NCBI GenBank assembly: GCA_944474755.1
Contig: OX104125.1
Location: 42,423,899 to 42,487,898 of the forward strand
Source of the DNA: Limnoperna fortunei
Taxonomy: Eukaryota; Mollusca; Bivalvia; Mytilida; Modiolidae
Direction of reading: 5' to 3'
Length of the DNA stretch: 64,000 nucleotides
The notes under the pieces are model-generated. The model saw only the letters and a program-made list of their open reading frames with translations. It did no database searches and had not been told where the DNA came from. The position numbers and the translations under genes were made by a program. Shown here in pieces: positions 1 through 9,329 of the stretch (its first letter is position 1; each line of letters starts with the position of its first letter).

Positions 1-413
1 GAAAATTAACACAAAAGACAGATGCCTAGTTTTAGTTTGGAGAAGATCTGTGGATAAATTAACTAAATTAATAAAAAAAAAGGCCTTCTAAGTTGTAACA
101 GAGTTATCACAATCGGTGTATCACCAACAACTACATTCCAGAACGTTGTACGATGTTAGGCATGTTGTTCATACTGTATAAGGGCGAGTGTTAGCCTACT
201 GATGATTCCGCCCTAGTTCTATTGCTATTGTTCTATTTACAACAATAATGTTTATTTGAAAAGATCTTTGTTATAATAACAATGGGTTTTGATTAAGTCT
301 TGCCACAAGTCGCTTTAAATTTTTTTGCTATTAGAGAGTTACATCTTTATTATCAACATTTTGAGACTACAATTGTTTTCATTCAAATAGTTAAGAATAA
401 TACATTTTTTCTC
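1..413. other. AT-rich sequence, nothing recognised
   Basis: No open frame of note, repeat unit or known motif was recognised. It lies downstream, in minus-strand terms, of the Gag-like fragment and may be more of the same decayed element, but nothing readable remains. Confidence 0.4.
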
Positions 414-750
414 TTACTCTTTAGGACAAAGTCTTTCCTTTAGGCTGCGCACTGTTTTGTTGAATTCTTGAATACCTTAATCTAGATCTTCAAAGAAATC
501 TGCCGCTCTACCTCGTATAAATTCTGGATTTCCTGTCCTTACTCCACCGATTTGCTTTCCTGACCCTTCCAAACATTTTTATCCAGCTTTCAAAGTCCTC
601 GCCAACTTCACCTTTGTACACAAGTGGATCGTATAACAAATGTTGATAATAATGATGTATCTCTCTAATAGCAGAAAAATCTAAAAGGACTTGTGGGAAC
701 TCTAATTTTGATTTTATTTTTTCTGAAAATCTCTCTTCTTCGTCCTATTG
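414..750 (-). pseudogene. Degraded Gag-like retrotransposon fragment
   Basis: Read on the minus strand from about 744 down to the TAG at 510-508, the frame gives a charged, helical tract containing DPLVYKGEVGEDFESWIKMF, followed by an RKANRW and a KSRIYTR motif. This resembles the capsid-type Gag core of Ty3/gypsy-like LTR retrotransposons, where a short 'F.G....D...W' block precedes a helical region and an 'L.G.A' block. After the stop, a shifted frame continues with GRAADFF and ends at a TAA near 416-414, with one more in-frame stop. At least one frameshift and one nonsense codon make it non-functional. No LTR, zinc knuckle, protease or reverse transcriptase was found next to it. The assignment rests on pattern recognition alone; a chance resemblance is possible. 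Confidence 0.42.
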
Positions 751-858
751 AGCACAGTTCATAATTTACAGTTTATATATTGTATTAAATTACAGGAATG
801 ACTAGGAGTAAATTCTTATGCGTTCACTTAAACTGTTGTTGCATTATTTTATCTTAGA

Positions 859-2555
859 CAATTCTACGGCACAGAGAACATAACCGGTTCACAGATATAA
901 CTTCTTCCATACATCAATAAAAAAATAAGCTCCTCCCATTTACTGCAGGACTACATTAGTCGTCTTTCAGTGATGTTTGTAAACAATGACCAAATTGATT
1001 CCGTTTTACATAAATAGTAATGTTTGTAACCAAGGCTTATCTGTCATGAGAGTTATCTCTTATTGTGTCAACCAATCGTGTTTGTAACCAAGGTTTATCT
1101 GTCATGAGAGTTATCTCTTATTGTGTCAACCAATCGTGTTTGTAACCAAGGCTTATCTGTCATGAGAGTTATCTCTTATTGTGTCAACCAATCGTGTTTG
1201 TAACCAAGGTTTATCTGTCATGAGAGTTATCTCTTATTGTGTCAACCAATCGTGTTTGTAACCAAGGTTTATCTGTCACGAGAGTTATCTCTTATTGTGT
1301 CAACCAATCGTGTTTGTACGCGAGGCTTATCTGTCATTAGAGTTTTCTCTTATGGCGTCAACCAATGGTGTTTGTACGCGAGGCTTATCTGTCATGAGAG
1401 TTTTCTCTTATGGCGTCAACCAATGGTGTTTGTACGCGAGGCTTATCTGTCATGAGAGTTATCTCTTATTGCGTCAACCAATGGTGTTTGTACACGAGGC
1501 TTATCTGTCATGAGAGTTATCTCTTATGGCGTCAACCAATGGTGTTTGTACGCGAGGCTTATCTGTCATGAGAGTTATCGCTTATTGTGTCAACCAATCG
1601 TGTTTGTAACCAAGGTTTATCTGTCATGAGAGTTATCTCTTATTGTGTCAACCAATCGTGTTTGTAACCAAGGTTTATCTGTCATGAGAGTTATCTCTTA
1701 TTGTGTCAACCAATCGTGTTTGTACGCGAGGCTTATCTGTCATTAGAGTTTTCTCTTATGGCGTCAACCAATAGTGTTTGTACGCGAGGCTTATCTGTCA
1801 TGAGAGTTATCTCTTATTGTGTCAACCAATCGTGTTTGTAACCAAGGTTTATCTGTCATGAGAGTTATCTCTTATTGTGTCAACCAATCGTGTTTGTACG
1901 CGAGGCTTATCTGTCATTAGAGTTTTCTCTTATGGCGTCAACCAATGGTGTTTGTACGCGAGGCTTATCTGTCATTAGAGTTTTCTCTTATGGCGTCAAC
2001 CAATGGTGTTTGTACGCGAGGCTTATCTGTCATGAGAGTTATCTCTTATTGCGTCAACCAATGGTGTTTGTACACGAGGCTTATCTGTCATGAGAGTTAT
2101 CTCTTATGGCGTCAACCAATGGTGTTTGTACGCGAGGCTTATCTGTCATGAGAGTAATATCTTATGGAGTCAACCAATGGTGTTTGTATGCGAGGCTTAT
2201 CAGTTTTGAAAGTGTATCTCTTATGACGTAAACCAATGGTGTTTGTACGCGAGGCTTATCTGTCATGAGAGTAATATCTATCAGTCTTTTAGTATGGGGT
2301 TAACCAATGGTGTTTGTATGCGAGGCTTGTCTGTCATGAGAGTTATCTCTTATTGCGTCAACCAATGGTGTTTGTACGCGAGGCTTATCTGTCATGAGAG
2401 TAATATCTATCAGTCTTTTAGTATGGGGTCAACCAATGGTGTTTGTATGCGAAGCTTATCAGTTTTGAGAGTTATCTCTTATGACGAAAACCAATGGTGT
2501 GGCACATGTGACTGCGGTTGACGTAGGATAACCAGAATCCTTTGCGTCGAGATTA
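859..2555 (+). mobile_element. Degenerate MITE with internally amplified 58-bp array
   Basis: The left end (from about 859, ACGGCACAGAGAACATAAC) and the right end (to about 2555, GACGTAGGAT and TTTGCGTCGAGATTA) match the two ends of the complete MITE at 28862-29179. In that intact copy the part between the ends carries one 58-bp segment; here the same segment is repeated about 25 times. No clear 9-bp duplication is left at the flanks, which fits an old insertion. The total length is about 1.7 kb against about 320 bp for the intact copies. Confidence 0.72.
1019..2497 (+). repeat. 58-bp tandem repeat array, about 25 copies
   Basis: The unit begins TGTTTGTAACCAAGGCTTAT and ends GTGTCAACCAATCG. 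Two main variants occur: one with 'TGTAACCAAGG' and 'TTATTGTGTC', the other with 'TGTACGCGAGG' and 'TTATGGCGTC'. A block near 1295-1513 recurs almost unchanged near 1875-2093, 580 bp (10 units) away, so a 10-unit higher-order repeat exists. The last units (about 2250-2440) carry a different segment with TAATATCTATCAG. Because 58 is not a multiple of 3, the reading frame rotates between units; the short open frames here are by-products of the repeat, not genes. Confidence 0.93.
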
Positions 2556-2739
2556 ACGTCATCAGTAACACTCAAAGGCAAACGTTTCGGTAGTTCAAAA
2601 ACATGTCAAAAGTTGAAGAACATAAAGAGGTAAAGTCATGTCAAATTGAATTTAGAATACCTTTGCATAAACATTGGATTTATCACAATTGAACCAATTT
2701 AAAAAATTTGTTCAAAATAATATCAACAAATGGAATGTT

Positions 2740-2819
2740 GACTTGTGCAGCTCATACCTTTGATGACTACATGTACCAGTCTTCCAGCAGTTGCCGTTCA
2801 TATTGGGGACTACCAGTTT
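2740..2819 (+). repeat. Left portion of the ~37-bp minisatellite
   Basis: About two units (TGCAGCTCATACC..., CTTCCAGCAGTTGCCG..., GGGACTACCAGTTT) match the repeat that resumes at 8473. The LINE at 2820-8472 separates the two parts. The last eight bases, ACCAGTTT at 2812-2819, are the left copy of the LINE target-site duplication. Confidence 0.82.
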
Positions 2820-3587
2820 AAACTTAGTGAGGTGATTGAATCTCAGATACAGGAGGTATTACAAAATGAAATAAAACCTTTGCTTCATACATCCGAGTCA
2901 CAACAAAAGGAAATAAATGAACTGAAACAAAAGGTCTGTACACAATCGACTAAGATACAAACATTGGAGACAAGTGTAAATGACCAGTCTTTTCAACTGC
3001 GCGAATATGACAACGAGGTTGATGCTCTCTACAAAAAATTAGCACTCCTTGAATCTAGGGTAAAAAGTCAAGAACAATATTCAAGACGTACAAGTCTCAG
3101 GCTGCATAACATTAAATTACCTACTGATGAAAATGGTAGGATCCTGTTTCCTATAAATACAGAAGCCTTAGCTCTACAAGTATTTAATGAAAAGCTAGGT
3201 CTTGAGATCACCAGTAATGACATTGGCAGATCTCACTTAATAGGTAAAATTAGAAATGGAAAGTCTCAAATTATTGTGCGTTTCATCTCCTATAAGACCC
3301 GCCAGTTAGTGTATTCTAATAAGAAAGCATTGAAAGAAGATCCCAATGGCATTTTTATAACTGAATTTAGAACATGTTTAACTAAAAGATTAGCCAAATT
3401 GAAGTTTGAAAAGCAAATTAATGCATACTGGACTCTGGATGGTAGGGTCTTCGTGAAAATGTCAGCTTCAAGTCCAAAAAATATTATCAATGATCACCAT
3501 GACATTGATAAACTGGAGCAAACCATTGCTACTCGAATGACCAGCACACCATCAGCCTCATCAGAGGACATTATAGACAGACCTTAA
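2745..3587 (+). CDS. LINE ORF1 remnant (coiled coil plus RRM-like), fused to minisatellite
   Basis: The open frame has 280 codons. Residues 1-25 are translated minisatellite; element sequence starts at residue 26 (KLSEVIES), exactly at the insertion boundary. Residues about 30-112 are a heptad-rich coiled coil (E, K, Q, L). Residues about 114-182 look like the RRM-type fold of L1-like ORF1 proteins, with a first strand RRTSLRLHNI, then NDIGRSHLIGK, and a strand KSQIIVRF. Residues about 190-238 (NKKALK...IFITE...LDGRVFVK) look like the C-terminal domain of that family. In the family such proteins trimerise and bind the element RNA in the cytoplasm. The native start is missing: there is no Met between residue 26 and the C-terminal domain. 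The ATG is supplied by the flanking repeat by chance, so production of a useful protein is doubtful. Confidence 0.72.
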   Translation: MQLIPLMTTCTSLPAVAVHIGDYQFKLSEVIESQIQEVLQNEIKPLLHTSESQQKEINELKQKVCTQSTKIQTLETSVNDQSFQLREYDNEVDALYKKLALLESRVKSQEQYSRRTSLRLHNIKLPTDENGRILFPINTEALALQVFNEKLGLEITSNDIGRSHLIGKIRNGKSQIIVRFISYKTRQLVYSNKKALKEDPNGIFITEFRTCLTKRLAKLKFEKQINAYWTLDGRVFVKMSASSPKNIINDHHDIDKLEQTIATRMTSTPSASSEDIIDRP

Positions 3588-4721
3588 ATCAGATCTTTAC
3601 CATATACTCACAACTTTGTAAATACATCATTTAATATGTATCAACTTTTTACATATTGTAAATATTGTGTTTGATTATTATATAGCTGTCCACAGTCCTT
3701 AATGATTTGTGTCCATGCATGTTTAGCTAATTACATCCTAAACAGAAATGTTAATAGTACACAAAACTCTTTTCCTAGTACCAAAAATGTGTCTTGTCTA
3801 GTTGTATCGTTTTACTGTAAACTCGTCGAACGTTCTCCCTAGTTGTGTCCAGGCCCTGAAATATCGCAAATAATATTGTGGTTAATTTACCGAGCAAACA
3901 TAAATTATTATTATTCTTCTAAAAGACAGTAGAAAAATAAAAATTGAATCTGAAGTCAGACAAATTAATTTTATGATCGTATGGATCAGAGAGCGATAAA
4001 AAAATAATAAATATAATATTTATAAGTCTGCTAAGACATTTAAAAACTCATGATTTGTTTATTTCCGTGAGCACTGTAGCGTCTTATTCCTGTGAGTACT
4101 GTTGCGTCAAGTTCAAATGTACTCATGCTGTACTATCCAAATATGTCAAATATGATTGGCACACATAGTTATATAATGGTAAAAAAACTTTATGTTAATA
4201 AGCGAAAATCTCACAGTGTTAAAAAATAGATAACTTATGATGAGTTATGAAATTTTTACTAGTGATATATACAGTGCAGAGACTATTTGGAATTGTTTGT
4301 TACTTGACGCAAGCGTGCAAACCATGTAATTATTGTAAATAATAATAATATATTTTAAGTTTTAAGCTATACATAAAATACAACTTGCATTTTTATTTCA
4401 TTATTTGCGTATGTATGTCTGTATATTCTTAAAGCATTAAGAGAACTCGTTGTTTGTGAAATTCCGGCAGTTTCGTTGAATGTCACCTATTACTATATAT
4501 TAATAATGTACATGTAACAATAAACAAGCTAAATTATCTATAAAAAAACAAAATTCCGTTCGTAAAGAACATCATGAAGACCTTCTCAATTGTATCATTT
4601 TACTTATACATTTTTAGTCTTTGTTCTTCCTTCCTAACTTTAACGGATGACGTCGTTGTTTTTGTCCTCGGTGTGTTTATGGCTAGTCCCATGATTGTTT
4701 ATGTAAACAAACTAATACCTT
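3588..4721 (+). other. LINE inter-ORF spacer
   Basis: About 1.1 kb between the two LINE open frames, long for such a spacer. It is AT-rich with no recognised coding sequence. A short imperfect duplication of about 29 bp (GTGAGCACTGTAGCGTC and GTGAGTACTGTTGCGTC) lies near 4067-4110. It may hold the leader for ORF2 translation or a decayed segment. Confidence 0.5.
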
Positions 4722-7190
4722 ATGGGTATTGACATCAGTGATTACAGAGCTGCCATAGGTTTATTCTATTCACAACATGGAAGCCTACGAATACTGGGAC
4801 ATGTATCTACTCTTAAATATCAACAAACTTATTTAAATATACTACTTACTAACCTGAAATGCACGTTTCTCGTTGTCCAGTTAACATTTCTCCAGAGTAT
4901 TAATCCTAATATCGATATAGTTTTCCTCTTGTATGTATTATGTTTTGTTTTGATCATAGGAAATGTTGAACAAAATCCTGGTCCGGAATTGAACGAAACT
5001 TCAATTGTCCATTCAAATTCTGCTGAGTCATCAATATCAATTTGCAACATAAACATAAGAAGCATCAGACACAAACTTGAATTTCTTTATCACTTCTTTG
5101 AAGAATATGACGTAATCACAATTACAGAGACACATCTGGATCAAAGTTTTGATACAAATGATTTAAAAATCGACGACTTTCCAAATATAATCCGCAAAGA
5201 TAGAAATAATTTTGGTGGTGGTCTTCTCATATATGCGAAAGAGTCGGTAAGTTTATCGCGTAAAAATGAACTTGAGCATGAGCTTGACGAAACATTATGG
5301 GTAGAAGCACGTGTCAAGGGTACTAGCTTTCTCCTCTGTTGCACTTACAGATCGGATTGGTCAGATGGTCAATATTGGGCACGACTTTCTCATGCTATTG
5401 ATACTGGTATTCAAATAAATGAAAATATTGTTCTGACGGGTGACATGAATGCTGACTTATTTGTGACGGCAAACAACAAATTATTTGACATTATGACATT
5501 ATTTAATCTAAAAAATGTAATTAATAAACCCACGAGATCAAGCGAAAGAACTCAAACACTTCTTGATCCAATAATAATAAGTGACAAACTAAATTGCACG
5601 TATGCAGACGTTTTACAAATACCAAGATCCGTTAGTGACCACGACGCTTCTATTATGTTCTTAAAGTGTGCAAATTGCAAGTCAACGTCATTTCAAAGAA
5701 ACGTTTGGTTATATGATAAAACTGATTTAAGCAAATTTAATGATATGATGGACTCTGTTGATTGGAATGCACTTTTGGGGGCTGTTGATGATATTGATGA
5801 AATGTGTGGTATATTCTATAACTGTTTTAATACTATAATTCAAGAATGTATACCATCAAAAAAGGTCACCATACGAGGTCATGATAAACCATGGTTCAAC
5901 AATGAAATTAGGAAAGAAATCCGAATAAGAGATAGACTTCGTAAGAAAGTTCTCAAATATAATAGAATAATCGATACTCTAAAATATAAAAAACAAAGAA
6001 ATAAGGTTAATAACATGAAAAAAGCTGCAAAAGAAGAATTTCAAAATAACATAGACAATTTTATTCTGGAAAATGCATCTAATCCAAAAATATATTGGAA
6101 AATCATGAAAATGTTGATAAAATCTGAAAAAAGCTCTTATAATATTCCACCAATCAAGAATACTATAAACGACCAATCGCTTGGTGAAATGGTATACGAT
6201 GACAACGAGAAATGTGCGATTTTAAATCAGTACTTTTGTTCCATTTCAAAACTTGATGACGACAACGACAAAACTCCAGATTATGAGATAAAAACTGATA
6301 AAGGAATCTATAATATTTATGTAGAAGTAAGTGAAATTATCGATATAATCAATGTTTTGAACCCCAAAAAGGCATCAGGACCTGATACTTTTAGTCATAA
6401 AATGTTAAAAATTAGTCCACATAAAATTGCAATACCTCTACAAATTATATTTAACAAGTCACTTTCACAATGTAAATTTCCCTCCTGCTGGAAGACTGCA
6501 AACGTGATTCCGATCTTCAAGAACGGAGAATCTTCACTACCATCAAATTATCGCCCTATTTCCCTCATTAGTTGTATTGGAAAGGTTATGGAAAGAATAG
6601 TTTATAAACATGTTTATAACCATTTGGCAATGAATAATCTAATTTATGAATATCAGTCAGGATTTCGCCCCAAATATTCTACGGTTCACCAATTACTAGA
6701 ACTTTACAATTGTACACTTAATGCACTTGAAAAGAAAGAAATCAACTGCTTCGTATTCTGTGACTTTTCCAAAGCCTTTGATAAAGTTTGGCATAAAGGC
6801 CTATTGCACAAAATGAAAGCTTATGGGGTAAACGGAAATCTACTGAAATGGTTTGAAAGCTATCTTATAGGAAGACAACAAAAAGTTATCATTAAAAATG
6901 CTTCATCTCCTCTTTGCAGTCTTTCAGCCGGAGTCCCCCAAGGGTCTGTACTTGGACCATTACTATTTATTTTGTTTATTAATGACATATCAGAAAATCT
7001 CATATCCCTCACGAGACTATTTGCTGACGATACATCGTTCGGTTATTCCCACTATGACCCACAACAGATCAAGTATGTCATTGATAATGATTTAAAAGAG
7101 TTAGATCTATGGTCCAAAAAATGGCTGATGAGTTTTAATCCGAATAAAACTGAAGTCTTAATGATTTCTAATATAGAACCCCCAATCTAG
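4722..7190 (+). CDS. LINE ORF2, N-terminal part: 2A-like motif, AP endonuclease, reverse transcriptase
   Basis: 822 codons. Residues 1-60 open with DYRAAIGLFY. Residues about 64-80 form a hydrophobic segment, followed at once by GNVEQNPGP (80-88), a 2A-like motif with Asn in place of the usual Asp. Endonuclease: NINIRS (110-114), ITITETH with Glu136, LTGDMNAD with Asp241 and Asn243, SDHDAS with His307. Reverse transcriptase: NVIPIFKNG (594-602), YRPISL, FCDFSKAFDKVWHKGL with Asp681, AGVPQGSVLGPLLF (736-749), RLFADDTSFGY with Asp769 and Asp770. In the family the endonuclease nicks target DNA and the RT copies the RNA at the nick. The frame ends at TAG 7188-7190, in the early thumb region, where a one-base loss in a run of C (7177-7181) throws the frame; the remainder continues in another frame at 7187-8191. 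The Met at 4722 suits the family N-terminus, ahead of the hydrophobic segment and 2A motif. Confidence 0.9.
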   Translation: MGIDISDYRAAIGLFYSQHGSLRILGHVSTLKYQQTYLNILLTNLKCTFLVVQLTFLQSINPNIDIVFLLYVLCFVLIIGNVEQNPGPELNETSIVHSNSAESSISICNINIRSIRHKLEFLYHFFEEYDVITITETHLDQSFDTNDLKIDDFPNIIRKDRNNFGGGLLIYAKESVSLSRKNELEHELDETLWVEARVKGTSFLLCCTYRSDWSDGQYWARLSHAIDTGIQINENIVLTGDMNADLFVTANNKLFDIMTLFNLKNVINKPTRSSERTQTLLDPIIISDKLNCTYADVLQIPRSVSDHDASIMFLKCANCKSTSFQRNVWLYDKTDLSKFNDMMDSVDWNALLGAVDDIDEMCGIFYNCFNTIIQECIPSKKVTIRGHDKPWFNNEIRKEIRIRDRLRKKVLKYNRIIDTLKYKKQRNKVNNMKKAAKEEFQNNIDNFILENASNPKIYWKIMKMLIKSEKSSYNIPPIKNTINDQSLGEMVYDDNEKCAILNQYFCSISKLDDDNDKTPDYEIKTDKGIYNIYVEVSEIIDIINVLNPKKASGPDTFSHKMLKISPHKIAIPLQIIFNKSLSQCKFPSCWKTANVIPIFKNGESSLPSNYRPISLISCIGKVMERIVYKHVYNHLAMNNLIYEYQSGFRPKYSTVHQLLELYNCTLNALEKKEINCFVFCDFSKAFDKVWHKGLLHKMKAYGVNGNLLKWFESYLIGRQQKVIIKNASSPLCSLSAGVPQGSVLGPLLFILFINDISENLISLTRLFADDTSFGYSHYDPQQIKYVIDNDLKELDLWSKKWLMSFNPNKTEVLMISNIEPPI

Positions 7191-7198
7191 AATTCAGT

Positions 7199-8191
7199 TT
7201 GAATGACCAAGATATACCCGTAGTAAATACCCATAAACATCCAGGAGTTACTTTCAGTTGTGATGGAAAATGGAATTCGCATATAGATAACATTTTATCA
7301 AGTGCTGCACGTCACCTCAATATTATGAGGAAGTTAAAATTTCAAATTAGTAGAAAGACTCTAGAAACTTTATATTTGGTGTATATTAGACCATTTTTAG
7401 AATATGCATGTGAAGTTTGGGACAATTGTGGTACAATTTATACAAATAAACTAGAAAGAATTCAATTAGAGGCGGCTAGAATTGTTACAAGGTTACCCTT
7501 ATTTACTAAAACCGACAGAATTTATTATGAAGTAGGGTGGGAGACCTTAAAAGATAGAAGGAATAGAAGAAAACTTCAAATGTTTTATACTATTACCCAA
7601 AAGATTGCCCCTCCATACTTATGTGAACTTATTCCCCCCTCAATTCAAAGTATAACTGACTATTCTCTAAGAAACGGAGAAGACATTATTGTTCCATTCT
7701 GTAGATTATCTCTAACTATTGATTCTTTTATTCCCTCTACAATACGTGAATGGAACAAACTAGACTCCTTTATCAGAAATGTAGATTCAGTTTCAAAATT
7801 TAAATCGATTCTTAAATGTAACAGTGTTAAAAACAATGTACCTCCTCATTACTATTTTGGCCCAAGAAAACTAAATATTATACTAACTCAGATGAGATGT
7901 AATGCGTCTTTCTTAAACTATGATTTGTACACTGTTAACATTATATCAAATCCTTCCTGTAAATGTGGCAACAGCCAAGAAACCCAGTATCATTTTTTCT
8001 TTGAATGTACAGAGTATATGGATCTGAGAAGAGACTTATTTACTGGCTTAAACTGGTTACCAAACAATACAGCAGTCAACTTAAATCTCTTATTAAATGG
8101 CAGCAATGAACTTTTACAAGACGAAAATGAAATGATATTTACTAATGTTTATGAATTTATAAAGAAATCTAAACGATTCCTTGTTGTTTAA
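7199..8191 (+). CDS. LINE ORF2, C-terminal part after a frameshift
   Basis: The frame is readable from about 7187; the first Met at 7199 is probably not a true start. It opens with the thumb-region block 'NTHKHPGVTFSCDGKWNSHI', followed by RKTLETLYLVYIRPFLEYACEVW and IQLEAARIVT blocks that always follow the RT domain in CR1/Jockey-type proteins. Near the end is a Cys-His motif, CKCGNSQETQYHFFFEC (C254, C256, H265, C270 of this piece), a probable zinc-binding tail. It ends at TAA 8189-8191. A minus-strand fragment of a relative at 33823-34140 keeps the same tail, which shows the family has several copies here. The two ORF2 pieces are one gene broken by a single-base indel. Confidence 0.88.
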   Translation: MNDQDIPVVNTHKHPGVTFSCDGKWNSHIDNILSSAARHLNIMRKLKFQISRKTLETLYLVYIRPFLEYACEVWDNCGTIYTNKLERIQLEAARIVTRLPLFTKTDRIYYEVGWETLKDRRNRRKLQMFYTITQKIAPPYLCELIPPSIQSITDYSLRNGEDIIVPFCRLSLTIDSFIPSTIREWNKLDSFIRNVDSVSKFKSILKCNSVKNNVPPHYYFGPRKLNIILTQMRCNASFLNYDLYTVNIISNPSCKCGNSQETQYHFFFECTEYMDLRRDLFTGLNWLPNNTAVNLNLLLNGSNELLQDENEMIFTNVYEFIKKSKRFLVV

Positions 8192-8472
8192 GAGTAACCA
8201 TATCACCTAGCGACAACAACACACGAAGCGTCATCAATTCTTCTACAACTCTTTCATTCCTTATCCTTTTTCCTGTCATTGTTCTGATTATTCTTTCTTT
8301 GTTTTTGTATAATTGATTCTTTATTTATTGTATAATTGAATGTAATTCATGTTATGTCACCATGTCCATATATTACTTGTATCATATTTTAAACGGAGAA
8401 GACTTCATAAGTATGTATTACTTGTGTCTGATCCTGTTTGTTCATTGTACAAATAAAATATGTTTAAACTAA
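8192..8472 (+). other. LINE 3' untranslated region with polyadenylation signal
   Basis: Non-coding tail between the ORF2 stop and the insertion boundary. AATAAA is at 8452-8457, about 15 bases before the element end. It ends in TGTTTAAACTAA rather than a poly-A run, as is common for CR1-like elements. Confidence 0.7.
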
Positions 8473-9060
8473 ACCAGTTTTTCAGCAGTTGCAGGTCATA
8501 CCGTTGAGACTACTAGTCTTCCAGCAGTTGAAGCTCATACCGTTGGGGCTGCCAGTCTTCCAGCAATTGCAGGTCATACCATTGGCGCTGTCAGTCTTTC
8601 AGAAGTTTCAGGTCATACCATTGGGCTACCAGCCTTCAAGCAGATGCAGGTCATACTATTGGGCTACCAGTCCTTCAGCAGTTGCAGGTCATACCATTGG
8701 GTTACCAGCCTTCAAGCAGATTCAGGTAATACTATTAGGCTACCAGTTTTTTAGCAGTTGCAGGTCATACCATTGGGCTACCATCCTTCCGGCAGTTGCA
8801 GGTCAAATCAATGGTGCTACCAGTATTCCAGCAGTTGCGGGTTATACGATTGGTATGTACCAGTCTTGTGGAAGTTGCAATACATACTATTGAAAGCAAC
8901 CAGTTCTCCTGCAGTTGCGTGTGATACTATTGGGAACTATCAGTTTTTCAGAAGTTGCAAATAATATCGTTAGGGACTACTAGTCTTCCAGAAGTCATAC
9001 CGTTGGGAATTACCAGTTGTCTAACAGTTGCAGGTCATAACATGGGTGACTGTCAGTGTT
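8473..9060 (+). repeat. ~37-bp minisatellite, about 15 copies
   Basis: Units follow the pattern CAGCAGTTGCAGGTCATACC, then ATTGGGCTACCAGTCCTT. Copies alternate in part between 'TCCTTCAGCAGTTGCAGG' and 'CCTTCAAGCAGATGCAGG', which suggests a dimer of about 75 bp. Copies decay toward the right end. ACCAGTTT at 8473-8480 is the right copy of the LINE target-site duplication. The open frames here (for example 8489-8893) reflect repetition, not a gene. Confidence 0.9.
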
Positions 9061-9329
9061 TAGCAGATATATCGATCCAAACTTAGTAATTAAACATCAA
9101 CAATAGACTTAAAAATTGTATATCCATTTAGTGGAAAACATGGCCACAGATGAATTTAGAAATTACTTACATGATTTTGGGTTGTAATTCTGATAATGCT
9201 ATCTAAGAGCAAACGTAGTTTGTCAATAACATCAATTTAAAGTTGGGGTACTGGAACGGTTACTAGGACTCGACCAACATATTTCCAGTGGTGATGGTCT
9301 CACATTTGAATAGATAAAGGAATAATGCT

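Larger units (their letters stand above)
2820..8472 (+). mobile_element. CR1/Jockey-type LINE, nearly complete, 5'-truncated
   Basis: The insert is 5,653 bp and carries ORF1, a long spacer, and ORF2 (endonuclease plus reverse transcriptase). It is bounded by an 8-bp direct repeat, ACCAGTTT, at 2812-2819 and 8473-8480. Removing the element restores the register of the minisatellite on either side, which fixes both ends. The 3' end has a polyadenylation signal but no long poly-A. The 5' end begins inside ORF1. ORF2 has a single frameshift near 7177-7181. Both defects indicate a copy that was dead on arrival or has decayed since. The reverse transcriptase motifs (GVPQGSVLGPLL, FADD) place it in the CR1/Jockey/L2 group rather than L1. 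Confidence 0.88.

Noticed and set aside
1237..2521. Five overlapping 68-92-codon frames as small secreted proteins
   Set aside because: They lie fully within the 58-bp array and differ only by frame rotation.
8489..8964. Frames of 134 and 68 codons as genes
   Set aside because: They are translations of the ~37-bp minisatellite, in overlapping frames.
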